Of a stretch of 64,000 nucleotides of DNA, positions 1 to 7,760 are shown one piece after another. Both the position numbers and the translations under genes were made by a program. The stretch spans positions 1 through 64,000 of the forward strand of contig CAKKRC010000039.1 of the NCBI GenBank assembly GCA_919902495.1. The letters are read 5' to 3'. How positions within the stretch are numbered: the first letter of the stretch is position 1; each line of letters starts with the position of its first letter. Below the pieces are notes generated by a model. That model did not search any database, was not told the origin of the DNA, and saw nothing but the letters and a program-made list of their open reading frames with translations. This DNA comes from Nitrospiria bacterium. GTDB lineage: Bacteria; Nitrospirota; UBA9217.

Positions 1-1
1 A

Positions 2-40
2 ACGGATGAGGAGAGGAAGATTGTTGAGGCGAAAGGATAA
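2..40 (+). CDS. possible 3' end of an upstream gene
   Basis: The first 40 bases are open in one plus-strand frame and end in TAA at 38-40, six bases before the next start codon. The 12 visible residues are charged (TDEERKIVEAKG) and could be the C-terminus of a gene cut by the window edge. Too little remains to identify it, and it may simply be non-coding. Confidence 0.25.
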   Translation, partial: TDEERKIVEAKG

Positions 41-45
41 CAATT

Positions 46-480
46 ATGGAAGCAGAAGATGCAAATAGAGACGCCTACCAGAAATATTTAGAGGAAAGAA
101 AACTCCTGGTTTCTGCCGAACGGGAAACCGCTCAGCAGTTTGACAAATCAATACTAACACTGGCAGGCGGTGCCCTTGCATTGTCCATCACATTTATTGA
201 TAAGATTGCCCCATGTCCAAAAGAAAACAGTATATTCTTTCTGGTGAACGCATGGGGGTTATTTTGCTTGAGCTTGCTTATTACCTTGATTTCATTTCTT
301 ACAAGCCAGGCTGCATGTAGAACACAACGCGATATTTTAGATGATGATATCTCAGGAAAGGAAACCGGAAGGGTTAACAAGCCCGCCTTATGGACTAATC
401 GGCTTAATTATTTGTCGATAGGTGCTTTCATTTTGGGAATAATTGCTCTCGTCGTCTTTTGTACGTTTAATTTGCTATAA
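46..480 (+). CDS. small multi-pass membrane protein, unknown family
   Basis: A 144-residue protein. The N-terminal ~35 residues are charged and probably helical (many E, R, K), followed by three hydrophobic segments at about 37-53, 63-86 and 119-142, so it is expected in the inner membrane. No catalytic motif is visible. It is followed after 11 bases by a 44-codon ORF with a good ribosome-binding site, so the two are probably co-transcribed. Its organisation (charged helix followed by a few membrane helices, in a region rich in toxin-antitoxin genes) recalls small membrane effectors of defence loci, but I do not recognise a family, and that reading is an inference. The region is more AT-rich than the housekeeping genes downstream, which suggests acquired DNA. 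Confidence 0.75.
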   Translation: MEAEDANRDAYQKYLEERKLLVSAERETAQQFDKSILTLAGGALALSITFIDKIAPCPKENSIFFLVNAWGLFCLSLLITLISFLTSQAACRTQRDILDDDISGKETGRVNKPALWTNRLNYLSIGAFILGIIALVVFCTFNLL

Positions 481-491
481 GGAGGCAATCA

Positions 492-626
492 ATGGTTAAA
501 AAAATAGATGGCGGTTACGTTCCTCCCAAAAAACCGGCAAAACCAGCAGGAGGCGGTGAACGCGGCTTTGTTCCGCCAAGAGTGCCGGTAAGGCCCCCGC
601 AGAATCCAGGTTCGGGAAAAAAGTAG
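492..626 (+). CDS. 44-residue Gly/Pro/Lys-rich peptide
   Basis: Short ORF starting with ATG at 492 and ending with TAG at 624-626. A GGAGG ribosome-binding site at 481-485 lies 6 bases before the start, directly behind the stop codon of the membrane-protein gene, so translation is plausible. The peptide is low in complexity, basic and rich in proline and glycine, with a repeated GYVPPK / GFVPPR module, and has no signal peptide or membrane segment. Family and function are unknown. The strong ribosome-binding site and tight coupling argue that it is a real partner of the preceding membrane protein. Confidence 0.55.
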   Translation: MVKKIDGGYVPPKKPAKPAGGGERGFVPPRVPVRPPQNPGSGKK

Positions 627-649
627 CAGAGTAGAAGTATACAAGTCGG

Positions 650-697
650 TCGAGCCCATAGGGTTGCGTCTTGTATTTTGCTGTTGGGTTAAAGTAT
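650..697. repeat. dispersed intergenic repeat, copy 1
   Basis: A stretch reading gcccatagggttgcgtctt followed by a T-rich part and ttgggt closely resembles 47235-47278 (gcccatagggtcgcgtcttt, then ttgcattgggt). Both copies are in non-coding DNA. Two copies 46 kb apart point to a dispersed genomic repeat; the exact ends are uncertain. Confidence 0.5.
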
Positions 698-762
698 GCG
701 GCAGGATGAAAGAGGGGTGACAGAATCAAACATAATCCTTTTCAAATTTCGCGAGGAATGAA

Positions 763-1419
763 TTGCTAAGATTCGGGAATCCACCGGACACTGTATTTCA
801 GGCCATCCTTCGTAACAGCCTCGACTTTGTCGTGGACGATATCGCCGCCATGCCGGACGTCCATCAGAACGATGAACTTCTCGTTAAAGAGGAATTCAAC
901 AACACCTACCGGATAATGGCAAAGGTGTTCACGCCGCGATTGGCGCTTGCAACGCTTAAACGCCTGCGCGAATGCCTGGACAGGCCGGAAATCTACTATC
1001 TCAACGACTATCATTATCTTCTGCTCTACGAAGCACTGGAATGCTATGTCGTTATACACAATGACGCCGTGGCTATTTCCCGCACGAAGAAGGAAAGAAG
1101 GGAAACGTCTTTTGTCGATCCATTCCATATCGAGTACATCGATTTCGAGGAAGTTGTCGGCCTGTTCTTTTTCGATATTGATTTCCTGACGCCGGCGGAG
1201 GCAATGCTCAATATGCCGCCCGAGCTTAAACAATCATTCAATCCTGAAGCATTCGCCATATCACAGGGCATGATGCCGCATCCGGAGGAACTGGCGTTGA
1301 CGCCTGACCGGATCAAAGATCCAAATCTGTATAAAATATCCGCGTCTGAGCATTTCGGACCTGCGTCGAAAGTATATCCCGACCATGATTACTACGAAGT
1401 GAACCATCCGGATGGATGA
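763..1419 (+). CDS. hypothetical protein, 218 aa
   Basis: Soluble, acidic protein without membrane segments or a signal peptide. The start is taken as TTG at 763, because an ATG four bases earlier is followed at once by a stop, and GAGGA at 753-757 is suitably placed. The middle contains aromatic-rich helices (YYLNDYHYLLLYEALECY), and the C-terminus is rich in Pro, His and Asp. No known domain was recognised. It lies between the membrane-protein/peptide pair and the MntA/HepT pair, so it may belong to the same accessory patch. Confidence 0.7.
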   Translation: MLRFGNPPDTVFQAILRNSLDFVVDDIAAMPDVHQNDELLVKEEFNNTYRIMAKVFTPRLALATLKRLRECLDRPEIYYLNDYHYLLLYEALECYVVIHNDAVAISRTKKERRETSFVDPFHIEYIDFEEVVGLFFFDIDFLTPAEAMLNMPPELKQSFNPEAFAISQGMMPHPEELALTPDRIKDPNLYKISASEHFGPASKVYPDHDYYEVNHPDG

Positions 1420-1426
1420 ACTTCAA

Positions 1427-1455
1427 TTGATTTCGCTGGGGCATTCAGGTACAAT
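1427..1455 (+). promoter_or_regulatory. sigma-70-type promoter of the MNT/HEPN pair
   Basis: TTGATT at 1427-1432 and TACAAT at 1450-1455 are separated by exactly 17 bases and lie 34 bases before the nucleotidyltransferase start codon. No other gene start follows, so this is the likely promoter of the toxin-antitoxin operon. Confidence 0.55.
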
Positions 1456-1488
1456 TACGCAATAGAACCTTATTGAAAGTCGGCAGGA

Positions 1489-1812
1489 ATGGCCATGCTG
1501 GAAAAAGAACTCAAAATCGTCGAGAAATTCAAGCAGCTTGTAAAGCGCCAGGTCATGGTGCATGAAGTGCGGGTCTTCGGGTCGAGAGCGCGGGGCGATG
1601 CCGCCGAGGACTCGGATCTTGATGTACTCGTTGTTGTGGATCAACTGGACCATGCAACAGAAAAATTTATCAGCGATTGCGCATGGGAGGCTGGTTTCCC
1701 TGACGAAATCGTCATCATGCCGGTAGCGATCACATTGGACAATCTGAAACATTCTCCCCTTCGTGAATCGGCGTTTATCCGCACGGTTTATCGTGAAGGT
1801 ATTTTCGTATGA
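1489..1812 (+). CDS. mntA: MntA-type nucleotidyltransferase (antitoxin of a HEPN/MNT pair)
   Basis: A 107-residue minimal nucleotidyltransferase. The polymerase-beta-like signature is intact: GSRARG at about residues 27-32 followed by DSDLD, giving the metal-binding aspartate pair. In the family, such proteins neutralise a neighbouring HEPN ribonuclease by adding AMP to it (type VII toxin-antitoxin). The stop codon overlaps the start of the HEPN gene (ATGA), the usual coupled arrangement. The start at 1489 is an ATG in a context of overlapping ATGs (ATGGCCATG), so translation could also begin two codons later. Toxin-antitoxin function is inferred from family and pairing. Confidence 0.85.
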   Translation: MAMLEKELKIVEKFKQLVKRQVMVHEVRVFGSRARGDAAEDSDLDVLVVVDQLDHATEKFISDCAWEAGFPDEIVIMPVAITLDNLKHSPLRESAFIRTVYREGIFV

Positions 1813-2204
1813 GTGGTGATAAAGCCGCATTGGTTGAGTCCCGCCTTTTGCAAGCGCGGGAATCGCTAACAGAGGCGGATGTCCTCCTGCGCGAAGGGAT
1901 GAGCAAACGGTCTGTGATGAACAGGCTGTATTATGCGATGTTTTATGCTCTTCTTGCGCTTCTTCAAGACAGGCAGCTTGGTTCATCCAAACACAGTGGC
2001 GCTATCTCTCTCTTTGACAGGGAATTCATAAAAACAGGAATCTTTGAGAAGGACTTTTCAAAGGTCCTGCATCGGACCTTTGAACTTCGGCAGAAAGCCG
2101 ATTATATGGAACAGACGGAAGTCACAAAACAGGATATCGACGAGATCCAGCCACAGGCATTAGATTTTGTAAAAAGAATCGAATCGTATCTGCGAAAAGC
2201 ATAG
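1809..2204 (+). CDS. hepT: HEPN-domain protein (HepT-like toxin)
   Basis: A 131-residue all-helical protein with the HEPN signature NRLYYAMFYALLALL at about residues 37-51 and a second family motif FELRQKADYME near residue 98. HEPN toxins are RNases with an R-X4-6-H active site; here the position normally holding His is Tyr (RLYYAMFY), which occurs in this HEPN branch but could mean weak or absent nuclease activity. The ATG overlaps the MntA stop by 4 bases, so the genes are translationally coupled. A role as stabilising or anti-phage toxin is a family-based inference. Confidence 0.8.
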   Translation: MSGDKAALVESRLLQARESLTEADVLLREGMSKRSVMNRLYYAMFYALLALLQDRQLGSSKHSGAISLFDREFIKTGIFEKDFSKVLHRTFELRQKADYMEQTEVTKQDIDEIQPQALDFVKRIESYLRKA

Positions 2205-2247
2205 CAGCGAAGTTCTTCCTGTCCTTCTCTCCACCATACCCCAAACA

Positions 2248-2874
2248 ATGGAAACCCTGCCTTTCAACGCCTGTGATTACCGCTGCGAGCGATGCCTGGC
2301 AACCGAGCGCTGCGCGGTGTTCAAGGACCTCTCGGCTCGTGAGGCGCGCAACTTCGCTCTTGGGAGGGATTCGGACGGTCTCGGTGCGGCACTGAGGGAC
2401 GTGGGCGAGATCTTCGGCGAAACGAGGAACATGCTTGCGGAGAAGGCGGCGGAGTACGGAATTGACCTCGACGAACTTGCTGATGCCGGGCCGCGTGATA
2501 CATTCGAAGAGGCGAAGAAAGACCCTCTCTATCTGTCAGCCTTCGATTTTATGATCCAGGCGCAGGAGTTTCTGAAGACTGCCGAGCCGATCGTACTGAT
2601 CGAAGGATGCGACTTTCTTGAGGACATCACGTGGCATCACACGGTCGTTCCCGCAAAAGTGTTCAGAGCAATAGGATCCGAGGATGACCCGGAAATGCGC
2701 TTTGACGCCGTGAACTCCGCAGCGGTGGCCATGAACTCCCTGACAATCTGCATCATGGCGTTCGGTGCTCTTGCTCCATTGTATCCGGTGATTGAGCGGG
2801 AGTGTAAGGAATTGTCTTTAAAGGCGATGGAACTCAAACAGTACATCGGTTCGCGGTTCTGCCCAGGTTCTTAG
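2248..2874 (+). CDS. hypothetical protein with N-terminal Cys cluster
   Basis: A 208-residue protein with no membrane segments. Residues 9-22 contain four cysteines spaced C-x3-C-x2-C-x4-C (CDYRCERCLATERC), suited to binding zinc or an iron-sulfur cluster. The rest is mostly helical and acidic, with another Cys pair at the very end and at GCDF near residue 121. No family was recognised. It lies 44 bases after the HEPN gene with no obvious ribosome-binding site and just upstream of the heme-motif kinase operon, so a link to redox signalling is possible but unproven. Confidence 0.7.
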   Translation: METLPFNACDYRCERCLATERCAVFKDLSAREARNFALGRDSDGLGAALRDVGEIFGETRNMLAEKAAEYGIDLDELADAGPRDTFEEAKKDPLYLSAFDFMIQAQEFLKTAEPIVLIEGCDFLEDITWHHTVVPAKVFRAIGSEDDPEMRFDAVNSAAVAMNSLTICIMAFGALAPLYPVIERECKELSLKAMELKQYIGSRFCPGS

Positions 2875-2908
2875 GCCGCGAATACCGCATTTTATGGCAC
2901 TTTTCCCA

Positions 2909-2935
2909 TTGACCCGTTCCGTGTCCTGGTATACT
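2909..2935 (+). promoter_or_regulatory. extended -10 promoter of the sensor kinase
   Basis: TTGACC at 2909-2914 and an extended -10 TGGTATACT (TATACT at 2930-2935) lie only 11 bases before the kinase ATG at 2947. Transcription would start within a few bases of the ATG, giving a leaderless or nearly leaderless message; no Shine-Dalgarno sequence precedes the ATG. Confidence 0.5.
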
Positions 2936-2946
2936 ATTCTTCCATC

Positions 2947-4776
2947 ATGCCCCCGTTCAAGATCCACGCAAAATTCCTCATCCTTGTCCTCGGGATCCTC
3001 ATTGTCTTCTTCGGTATTCTCTCGTATATCATCATCCAGCGGGAGGCGAACCTTCTTTCCCGGAAGGGCGCCGAAAAAGAGCACCTTCTTGCCAGGACCA
3101 TTGTTGCCGACCTGAAAGACAACATGTTGACCGGACGGCCCCGAAGCACGCTCCGCCTTATGGAAAGCCTCCAGGGCGACTATGGTCTGGTGAGGCTTGC
3201 CGTGCTCCGGAGGGACGGTACGCACGCATTCGGCGTACCGGGACCACCGATCGCGATACCGCAGATCGCACAGGCGTTCGAGAGCGGAACGGTCATGGAT
3301 TTCAACGAGGAAGGCGCGATCCCGCTCCATACGAATATCTTTCCGCTCCCGAACGAGAGCGCCTGCCGCCGCTGTCACGTGCGTGGGGGAGATACGCTCG
3401 GGGTCATTCTTGTCTCACATACCCTCGAAGATACGATCGGGGAGATCCAGGACAGCAAGCGTCAGCTGGTGATCCTGCTGGCGGTCCTCATCGTGGTCAT
3501 GGGGACCGCGCTGTATATCGCCGTCCGGAAGGTCGTCCTTGCGCCCCTCCGGACCCTGCATCACGGCGCCCGGATCATCGGGCTGGGCAATTTCGGTCAC
3601 CGCATCGGCATGGAGGGCGGCGACGAGTTCTCCGAGCTGGCGCAGTCGTTCAACGAGATGGCACAGCGGGTCAAGGAGACCTACTCGGGACTTGAGAACA
3701 TGGTGAAGGTCCGGACCACCGAACTGAACGAGAGCGTCCGGCTCATGCGGGGGATCCTTTCGAGCATGTCGAGCGGCGTCGTGCTGCTCTCCCGGGAAGG
3801 GCGGATCAAGCTCATCAACCGGCAGGGCGCCTGGATCCTCGGCCATGGGCACGAAGACCTGGTCGGCAAGATGCTGGTAGAAGTTGTTCCCGAGGCCGCG
3901 GCGTTCGCGGGCGTGCGCATCGGGTCCTACGACGAGATCACGGTCACGACGCCGGACGGCGATACGATGCCCATCGGTTTCACCAGTTCCTACTATTCAG
4001 GCGGCGAGGGGGAGCAGGAAGGGATCATTGTCGTGTACCAGGACCTGACCGAGATCAAGATCCTTCACACGGAGCTCATGAACAAGGAGCGGTTTGCCGC
4101 CATCGGGCGCGTGGTGGCCGGTGTGGCCCACGAGATCCGGAACCCGCTCTTCGGCATCAGCGCCATCGGCCAGATATTCGAGCGCGATCTCAAGGATCCG
4201 GGGCACCTGGAGCTGGTTCGGGCGCTGCTGGCCGAGACAAAGCGGCTGAACCAGCTGGTCGAGGAACTGCTGATCTACGGCAGGCCCATGAAGCTCAAGC
4301 GGGAAGAGACCGACCTGCGTGTCCTTTGGGAAGAGGTCCTGGACCTGCACCGGGACGAACTCCGGCGGAAAGGCATCACCGTTTCCGGCGACTATGCCGT
4401 ACGCCACCCGGTCGCGTATTTCGATCCGTACCAGATCCGCCAGGTGTTCCTGAACCTTCTGCGGAACGCGATCGAGGCGACACCCGACAAAGGGTCGATC
4501 GACATCACCATGCTGCTTGCCGACAATTTTCTCCTGTTCCGGGTCGCCGACACGGGCTCGGGCATCCCGGCGGCGAACCTGGAACATGTCTTCGACCTGT
4601 TCTATACGACGAAGCCCAAAGGCACGGGACTGGGACTCGCCATCTGCAGAAAGATCATGCAGGACCATGGCGGCGACATCGCGATCGAAAGCACCGAGGG
4701 GCGCGGCACCACCGTGACCATAAAACTTCCCTATGGCAGGAGCGCGGATCAGCGCCTGCCCGGCCTGCCGGCCTAA
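2947..4776 (+). CDS. heme-motif sensor histidine kinase (HAMP-PAS-HisKA-HATPase)
   Basis: A 609-residue membrane kinase. Order: membrane helix ~9-30; periplasmic sensor ~31-172 ending in a CXXCH motif (CRRCH, 140-144) typical of covalent heme c; membrane helix ~173-193; HAMP ~194-247; PAS ~265-375; HisKA with phospho-acceptor His395 in AHEIRNPL; HATPase with N-box Asn507, DTGSGIP and GTGLGLAI. All catalytic boxes look intact. The periplasmic heme motif suggests it senses redox state, oxygen or a gas ligand. It is followed by an NtrC-type regulator 56 bases downstream, so the pair forms one two-component system that should act through sigma-54. The start was chosen because no other Met precedes the first membrane helix. 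Confidence 0.92.
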   Translation: MPPFKIHAKFLILVLGILIVFFGILSYIIIQREANLLSRKGAEKEHLLARTIVADLKDNMLTGRPRSTLRLMESLQGDYGLVRLAVLRRDGTHAFGVPGPPIAIPQIAQAFESGTVMDFNEEGAIPLHTNIFPLPNESACRRCHVRGGDTLGVILVSHTLEDTIGEIQDSKRQLVILLAVLIVVMGTALYIAVRKVVLAPLRTLHHGARIIGLGNFGHRIGMEGGDEFSELAQSFNEMAQRVKETYSGLENMVKVRTTELNESVRLMRGILSSMSSGVVLLSREGRIKLINRQGAWILGHGHEDLVGKMLVEVVPEAAAFAGVRIGSYDEITVTTPDGDTMPIGFTSSYYSGGEGEQEGIIVVYQDLTEIKILHTELMNKERFAAIGRVVAGVAHEIRNPLFGISAIGQIFERDLKDPGHLELVRALLAETKRLNQLVEELLIYGRPMKLKREETDLRVLWEEVLDLHRDELRRKGITVSGDYAVRHPVAYFDPYQIRQVFLNLLRNAIEATPDKGSIDITMLLADNFLLFRVADTGSGIPAANLEHVFDLFYTTKPKGTGLGLAICRKIMQDHGGDIAIESTEGRGTTVTIKLPYGRSADQRLPGLPA

Positions 4777-4832
4777 CCAATCTCTCTCGACAGGAGTTTC
4801 GGCCGCAGAGCGTCGCACCTGCGGTTGCATCT

Positions 4833-6185
4833 ATGCCCAGAATTCTGATCATTGACGACGACGAAGATGTCCGCGCCATGCTCAATCAACATTTCACCGG
4901 CCGCGGGTGGGATGCGATGCAGGCGGGCAGCGGCAGGGCCGGGATCCGGCTTATCGACGAATACGCGCCCGACGTGGTCCTCCTGGACCTCCGGCTGCCC
5001 GATGCGAACGGCCTCGATATCCTGAAGCTGATCAAGGCGCACGACAGCGCCTCTTCCATCGTGATGATGACCGGATGGGGCACCATCGAGAACGCCGTGC
5101 TTGCGATCAAGGAGGGGGCTGAACAGTATCTCCCGAAGCCCATCTCCCTGCGCGACCTGGACGCGGTCACGGAGCGGATCATGGAGAAGCGGAAGCTCCT
5201 GCTCGAGAACCTGTACTACCAGGAGCGCATGGACCATCCGGTCGTGGGGAGGTCCATGGAGGTCCACAAGCTCCATCACCTTATCGATCTCATGGGTGAG
5301 AACGCGCACACCACGGTGCTTCTGACCGGCGAGAGCGGGACCGGCAAGGAACTGATCGCCCGGGAGATACACCGCAGGAGCCCCCGGCGCGACCGGCCGT
5401 TCCTTGATGTCACCCTCGCCGCGCTTCCGGAGAGCCTTATCGAGAGCCAGCTCTTTGGTCATGAGCGGGGCGCCTTCACCGACGCGCGGGAGCTCAAGCG
5501 GGGGCTCCTTGAGGTGGCCGATGGGGGCACGGTGTTCCTCGACGAGGCCGGCGAGATGCCCCTGCCGGTCCAGCCCAAGCTCCTTCGGGTCCTGGAGACG
5601 CATTGCTTCAAGCGTGTGGGCGGGAACCGCGACATCCAGGTTGACGTGCGGGTCATTGCCGCGACGAACCGGGATCTTGCCCGGGGGGTGAGCGAAGGAT
5701 GGTTCCGCGAGGACCTCTATTACCGCCTGAGCGGCTTTCCGATCGACATCCCGCCGCTGCGCGAGCGGCCCGAGGACATCCCGGTCCTTGCCGGCTACTT
5801 TGTCAGTCAGTTCAACGCCACGCTCAACAGGAATATCACCGGATTTACGGAGCAGGCAATGCATGCTCTGGTGAAATATCCGTGGCCCGGCAATGTGCGG
5901 GAGCTCAGGAATATCGTGGAGCGGGCCATGGTCCTTGCAGCCGGAACAGTGATCGGCGGGGACCTGCTCCCAAAGGACATGACCGGCATGGGTGAGGGCG
6001 GCCGGCATTCCCGGAGGAGAGGAAGAGAGGAAGGGGGCCAGCACAGGTCCCTCGCCGAGATGGAGCAGGACCATATCCGCCGCATCCTCGCGGCAGAGAA
6101 CGGCAACCGGTCGCACGCGGCAAAGGTCCTCGGCATTTCCCGCTCGACGCTCCTGGAAAAGATGAAGAAGTACGAGATACCGTAG
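4833..6185 (+). CDS. NtrC-family sigma-54 response regulator
   Basis: A 450-residue regulator: receiver domain with phospho-acceptor Asp52 (LLDLRLPDANG) and acidic DDD at 8-10; AAA+ domain with Walker A GESGTGKE at ~166-173; the sigma-54 contact loop reads GAFTDA at 213-218 rather than GAFTGA, a variant seen in some family members; Walker B GGTVFLDEAGEM; C-terminal Fis-type helix-turn-helix at ~405-447 ending in SRSTLLEKMKKY. It should be phosphorylated by the upstream heme-motif kinase and open sigma-54 promoters. The frame stays open upstream through the kinase gene, but ATG 4833 gives the usual receiver start (MPRILIIDDD). Target genes are not evident nearby. Confidence 0.92.
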   Translation: MPRILIIDDDEDVRAMLNQHFTGRGWDAMQAGSGRAGIRLIDEYAPDVVLLDLRLPDANGLDILKLIKAHDSASSIVMMTGWGTIENAVLAIKEGAEQYLPKPISLRDLDAVTERIMEKRKLLLENLYYQERMDHPVVGRSMEVHKLHHLIDLMGENAHTTVLLTGESGTGKELIAREIHRRSPRRDRPFLDVTLAALPESLIESQLFGHERGAFTDARELKRGLLEVADGGTVFLDEAGEMPLPVQPKLLRVLETHCFKRVGGNRDIQVDVRVIAATNRDLARGVSEGWFREDLYYRLSGFPIDIPPLRERPEDIPVLAGYFVSQFNATLNRNITGFTEQAMHALVKYPWPGNVRELRNIVERAMVLAAGTVIGGDLLPKDMTGMGEGGRHSRRRGREEGGQHRSLAEMEQDHIRRILAAENGNRSHAAKVLGISRSTLLEKMKKYEIP

Positions 6186-6205
6186 AAGGTAACGCAGCCT
6201 AATTC

Positions 6206-6276
6206 GTCATCCCCGTGAAGACGGGGATCCAGTGACGTTTTGAAAATCCTGGATTCCCGCTTGCGCGGGAATGACG
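6206..6276. repeat. palindromic intergenic repeat (GTCAT...ATGAC family)
   Basis: Two inward-facing hairpin-forming units: GTCATCCCCGTGAAGACGGG at the left and CCCGCTTGCGCGGGAATGAC at the right, with GATCCAG and CTGGATTC inside. Each unit is itself a small palindrome and the pair forms a larger inverted repeat. Related copies occur at 8642-8732 and 10959-11026. Confidence 0.8.
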
Positions 6277-6392
6277 CTAGGGAGCGAAGCTCGTTTTCAA
6301 CGGTTGTTAATGGATTTCTTGGCGCTCTTTGCGTGCTCTGCGAGAGATGCCCTTATGGTTCGCTTTTTCCGGGTCAGTGACGGAGTTTTTTC

Positions 6393-6421
6393 TTGATTTT
6401 TCGGCAGATTCGTACCATAAT
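6393..6421 (+). promoter_or_regulatory. sigma-70-type promoter of adk
   Basis: TTGATT at 6393-6398, 17-base spacer, CATAAT at 6416-6421, about 45 bases before the adenylate kinase ATG, which also has an AGGAGG ribosome-binding site at about 6450-6456. Confidence 0.5.
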
Positions 6422-6465
6422 GCCCCCCCGAAACACCAACTTTACGATATCAGGAGGTTTTATTC

Positions 6466-7119
6466 ATGCGTATCATCCTATTGGGGGCGCCGGGTGCTGG
6501 CAAGGGCACGGTGGCGAAATTATTGACAGCCTTTGACGGCTCGGTGCAGATCTCGACGGGCGATATCCTTCGCGGCGCGGTGAAGGCCGGGACGCCCCTT
6601 GGCAAGGAGGCCCAGGGGTACATGGACCGCGGTGACCTGGTGCCTGATTCGCTGATCATGGGCATCATGGAGCAGCGCCTCCAGGAGAAGGACTGCCAGA
6701 GGGGCTTCCTGCTCGACGGGTTCCCGCGGACCACTCCCCAGGCCGACGCCCTCGAGGCCTTGCTCAAGAAACTGAACATCAAGCTCGACCTGGTGGCCAG
6801 CATCGATGTCCCCCGCGACGTGATCCTCGACCGGCTTACGACCCGGCGGACCTGCTCGAACGCCTCGTGCCAGGAGATCTACAATGTGAAGAGCAACCCG
6901 CCGGCGCCGGGCGACAAGTGCAAGAAGTGCGGCAGCCCCACGATCCAGCGCGCCGACGAGACCGTGGAGGCCATCAGCAAACGTCTCGACGTCTATAACG
7001 AGAAGACCGCACCGCTCATCGGGTACTATGAGAAGAAGGGCATGCTCCTCTCGATCAGCGAGGCGAGCAGCGATGGCGTCGTGAACGCCATCAAGAAAGG
7101 CATCGCTGCGAAGAAGTAG
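6466..7119 (+). CDS. adk: adenylate kinase
   Basis: A 217-residue adenylate kinase that interconverts ATP + AMP and two ADP in the cytoplasm. Visible motifs: P-loop GAPGAGKGT at 7-15, STGDILR and the AMP-site GFPRT, and a long LID domain with four cysteines (CSNASC and CKKC) that should bind zinc, as in many Gram-positive and delta-proteobacterial enzymes. Length is normal. The gene has its own promoter and is followed by a strong terminator at 7193-7220, so it appears monocistronic here rather than in the usual secY-adk-map ribosomal operon. An AGGAGG motif precedes the ATG. Confidence 0.96.
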   Translation: MRIILLGAPGAGKGTVAKLLTAFDGSVQISTGDILRGAVKAGTPLGKEAQGYMDRGDLVPDSLIMGIMEQRLQEKDCQRGFLLDGFPRTTPQADALEALLKKLNIKLDLVASIDVPRDVILDRLTTRRTCSNASCQEIYNVKSNPPAPGDKCKKCGSPTIQRADETVEAISKRLDVYNEKTAPLIGYYEKKGMLLSISEASSDGVVNAIKKGIAAKK

Positions 7120-7192
7120 CAATGCAGGAGCCAGACGTCAGGAGTCAGGACAGATCTTCACGACGTAAAGTCCGCGTTTTACCGCCACGAGG

Positions 7193-7220
7193 GCGGGAGA
7201 TATCCTTCTCCCGCTCTTTT
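7193..7220 (+). terminator. Rho-independent terminator after adk
   Basis: An 8-bp stem GCGGGAGA (7193-7200) / TCTCCCGC (7207-7214) with a 6-base loop, followed by TCTTTTCTT. It is 73 bases after the adk stop. Confidence 0.8.
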
Positions 7221-7263
7221 CTTATAAGCGGGAAACGTGGTACACTTAGAGTGAAGAGGGGCT

Positions 7264-7656
7264 ATGCCATTCAATTTATCAGATAAATCCATCCTCGTTA
7301 CGGACGATTCCGCCATTATGCGGATGTTCCTCGTCATGAACATGCGCCGGATGCTCCGCGTGAACATCACCGAGGCGGTGAACGGACAGGATGCGCTGGC
7401 GAAACTGATGAATGGCAAGTACGATCTGCTGCTCACGGACATGAACATGCCCGAGATGGGCGGCGCTGAGCTGGTCCGCGCGGTACGCAACGGTCTCAAA
7501 AGCGATATCCCGATCGTTATCATCACCACCAGGGGCGAGGTGAAGGACCGGGACCTGGGGATGTCGCTCGGCGCGAACGGATATCTGACAAAGCCGGTGG
7601 ACGTGAAGGAACTCATCAAATCGATATTGACGCATCTGGGAGGATACAAGTTCTGA
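7264..7656 (+). CDS. CheY-like single-domain response regulator
   Basis: A 130-residue receiver domain without an output domain. The acidic pocket (TDDS, 13-16), the phospho-acceptor in LLLTDMNMPEMGG (Asp59), the conserved Thr in IIITTRGE and the Lys in YLTKPV are all present, so it should be phosphorylatable. It probably acts by protein-protein contact like CheY, but no kinase or chemotaxis gene is adjacent, so its partner is unknown. An extended -10 (TGGTACACT, about 7238-7246) and GAAGAGGGG before the ATG suggest its own promoter. A heptamer tandem repeat follows just after its stop codon. Confidence 0.9.
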   Translation: MPFNLSDKSILVTDDSAIMRMFLVMNMRRMLRVNITEAVNGQDALAKLMNGKYDLLLTDMNMPEMGGAELVRAVRNGLKSDIPIVIITTRGEVKDRDLGMSLGANGYLTKPVDVKELIKSILTHLGGYKF

Positions 7657-7667
7657 GAGTCGAAGAG

Positions 7668-7728
<61 letters not shown>

Positions 7729-7760
7729 TCTCAACTCCTTAGCTGCACAACATATCAACT

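Noticed and set aside
4773-6116. 447-codon open frame on the minus strand opposite the sigma-54 regulator
   Set aside because: It is the antisense shadow of a high-GC gene whose receiver, AAA+ and Fis motifs are clear; no ribosome-binding site or domain is visible in the antisense product.
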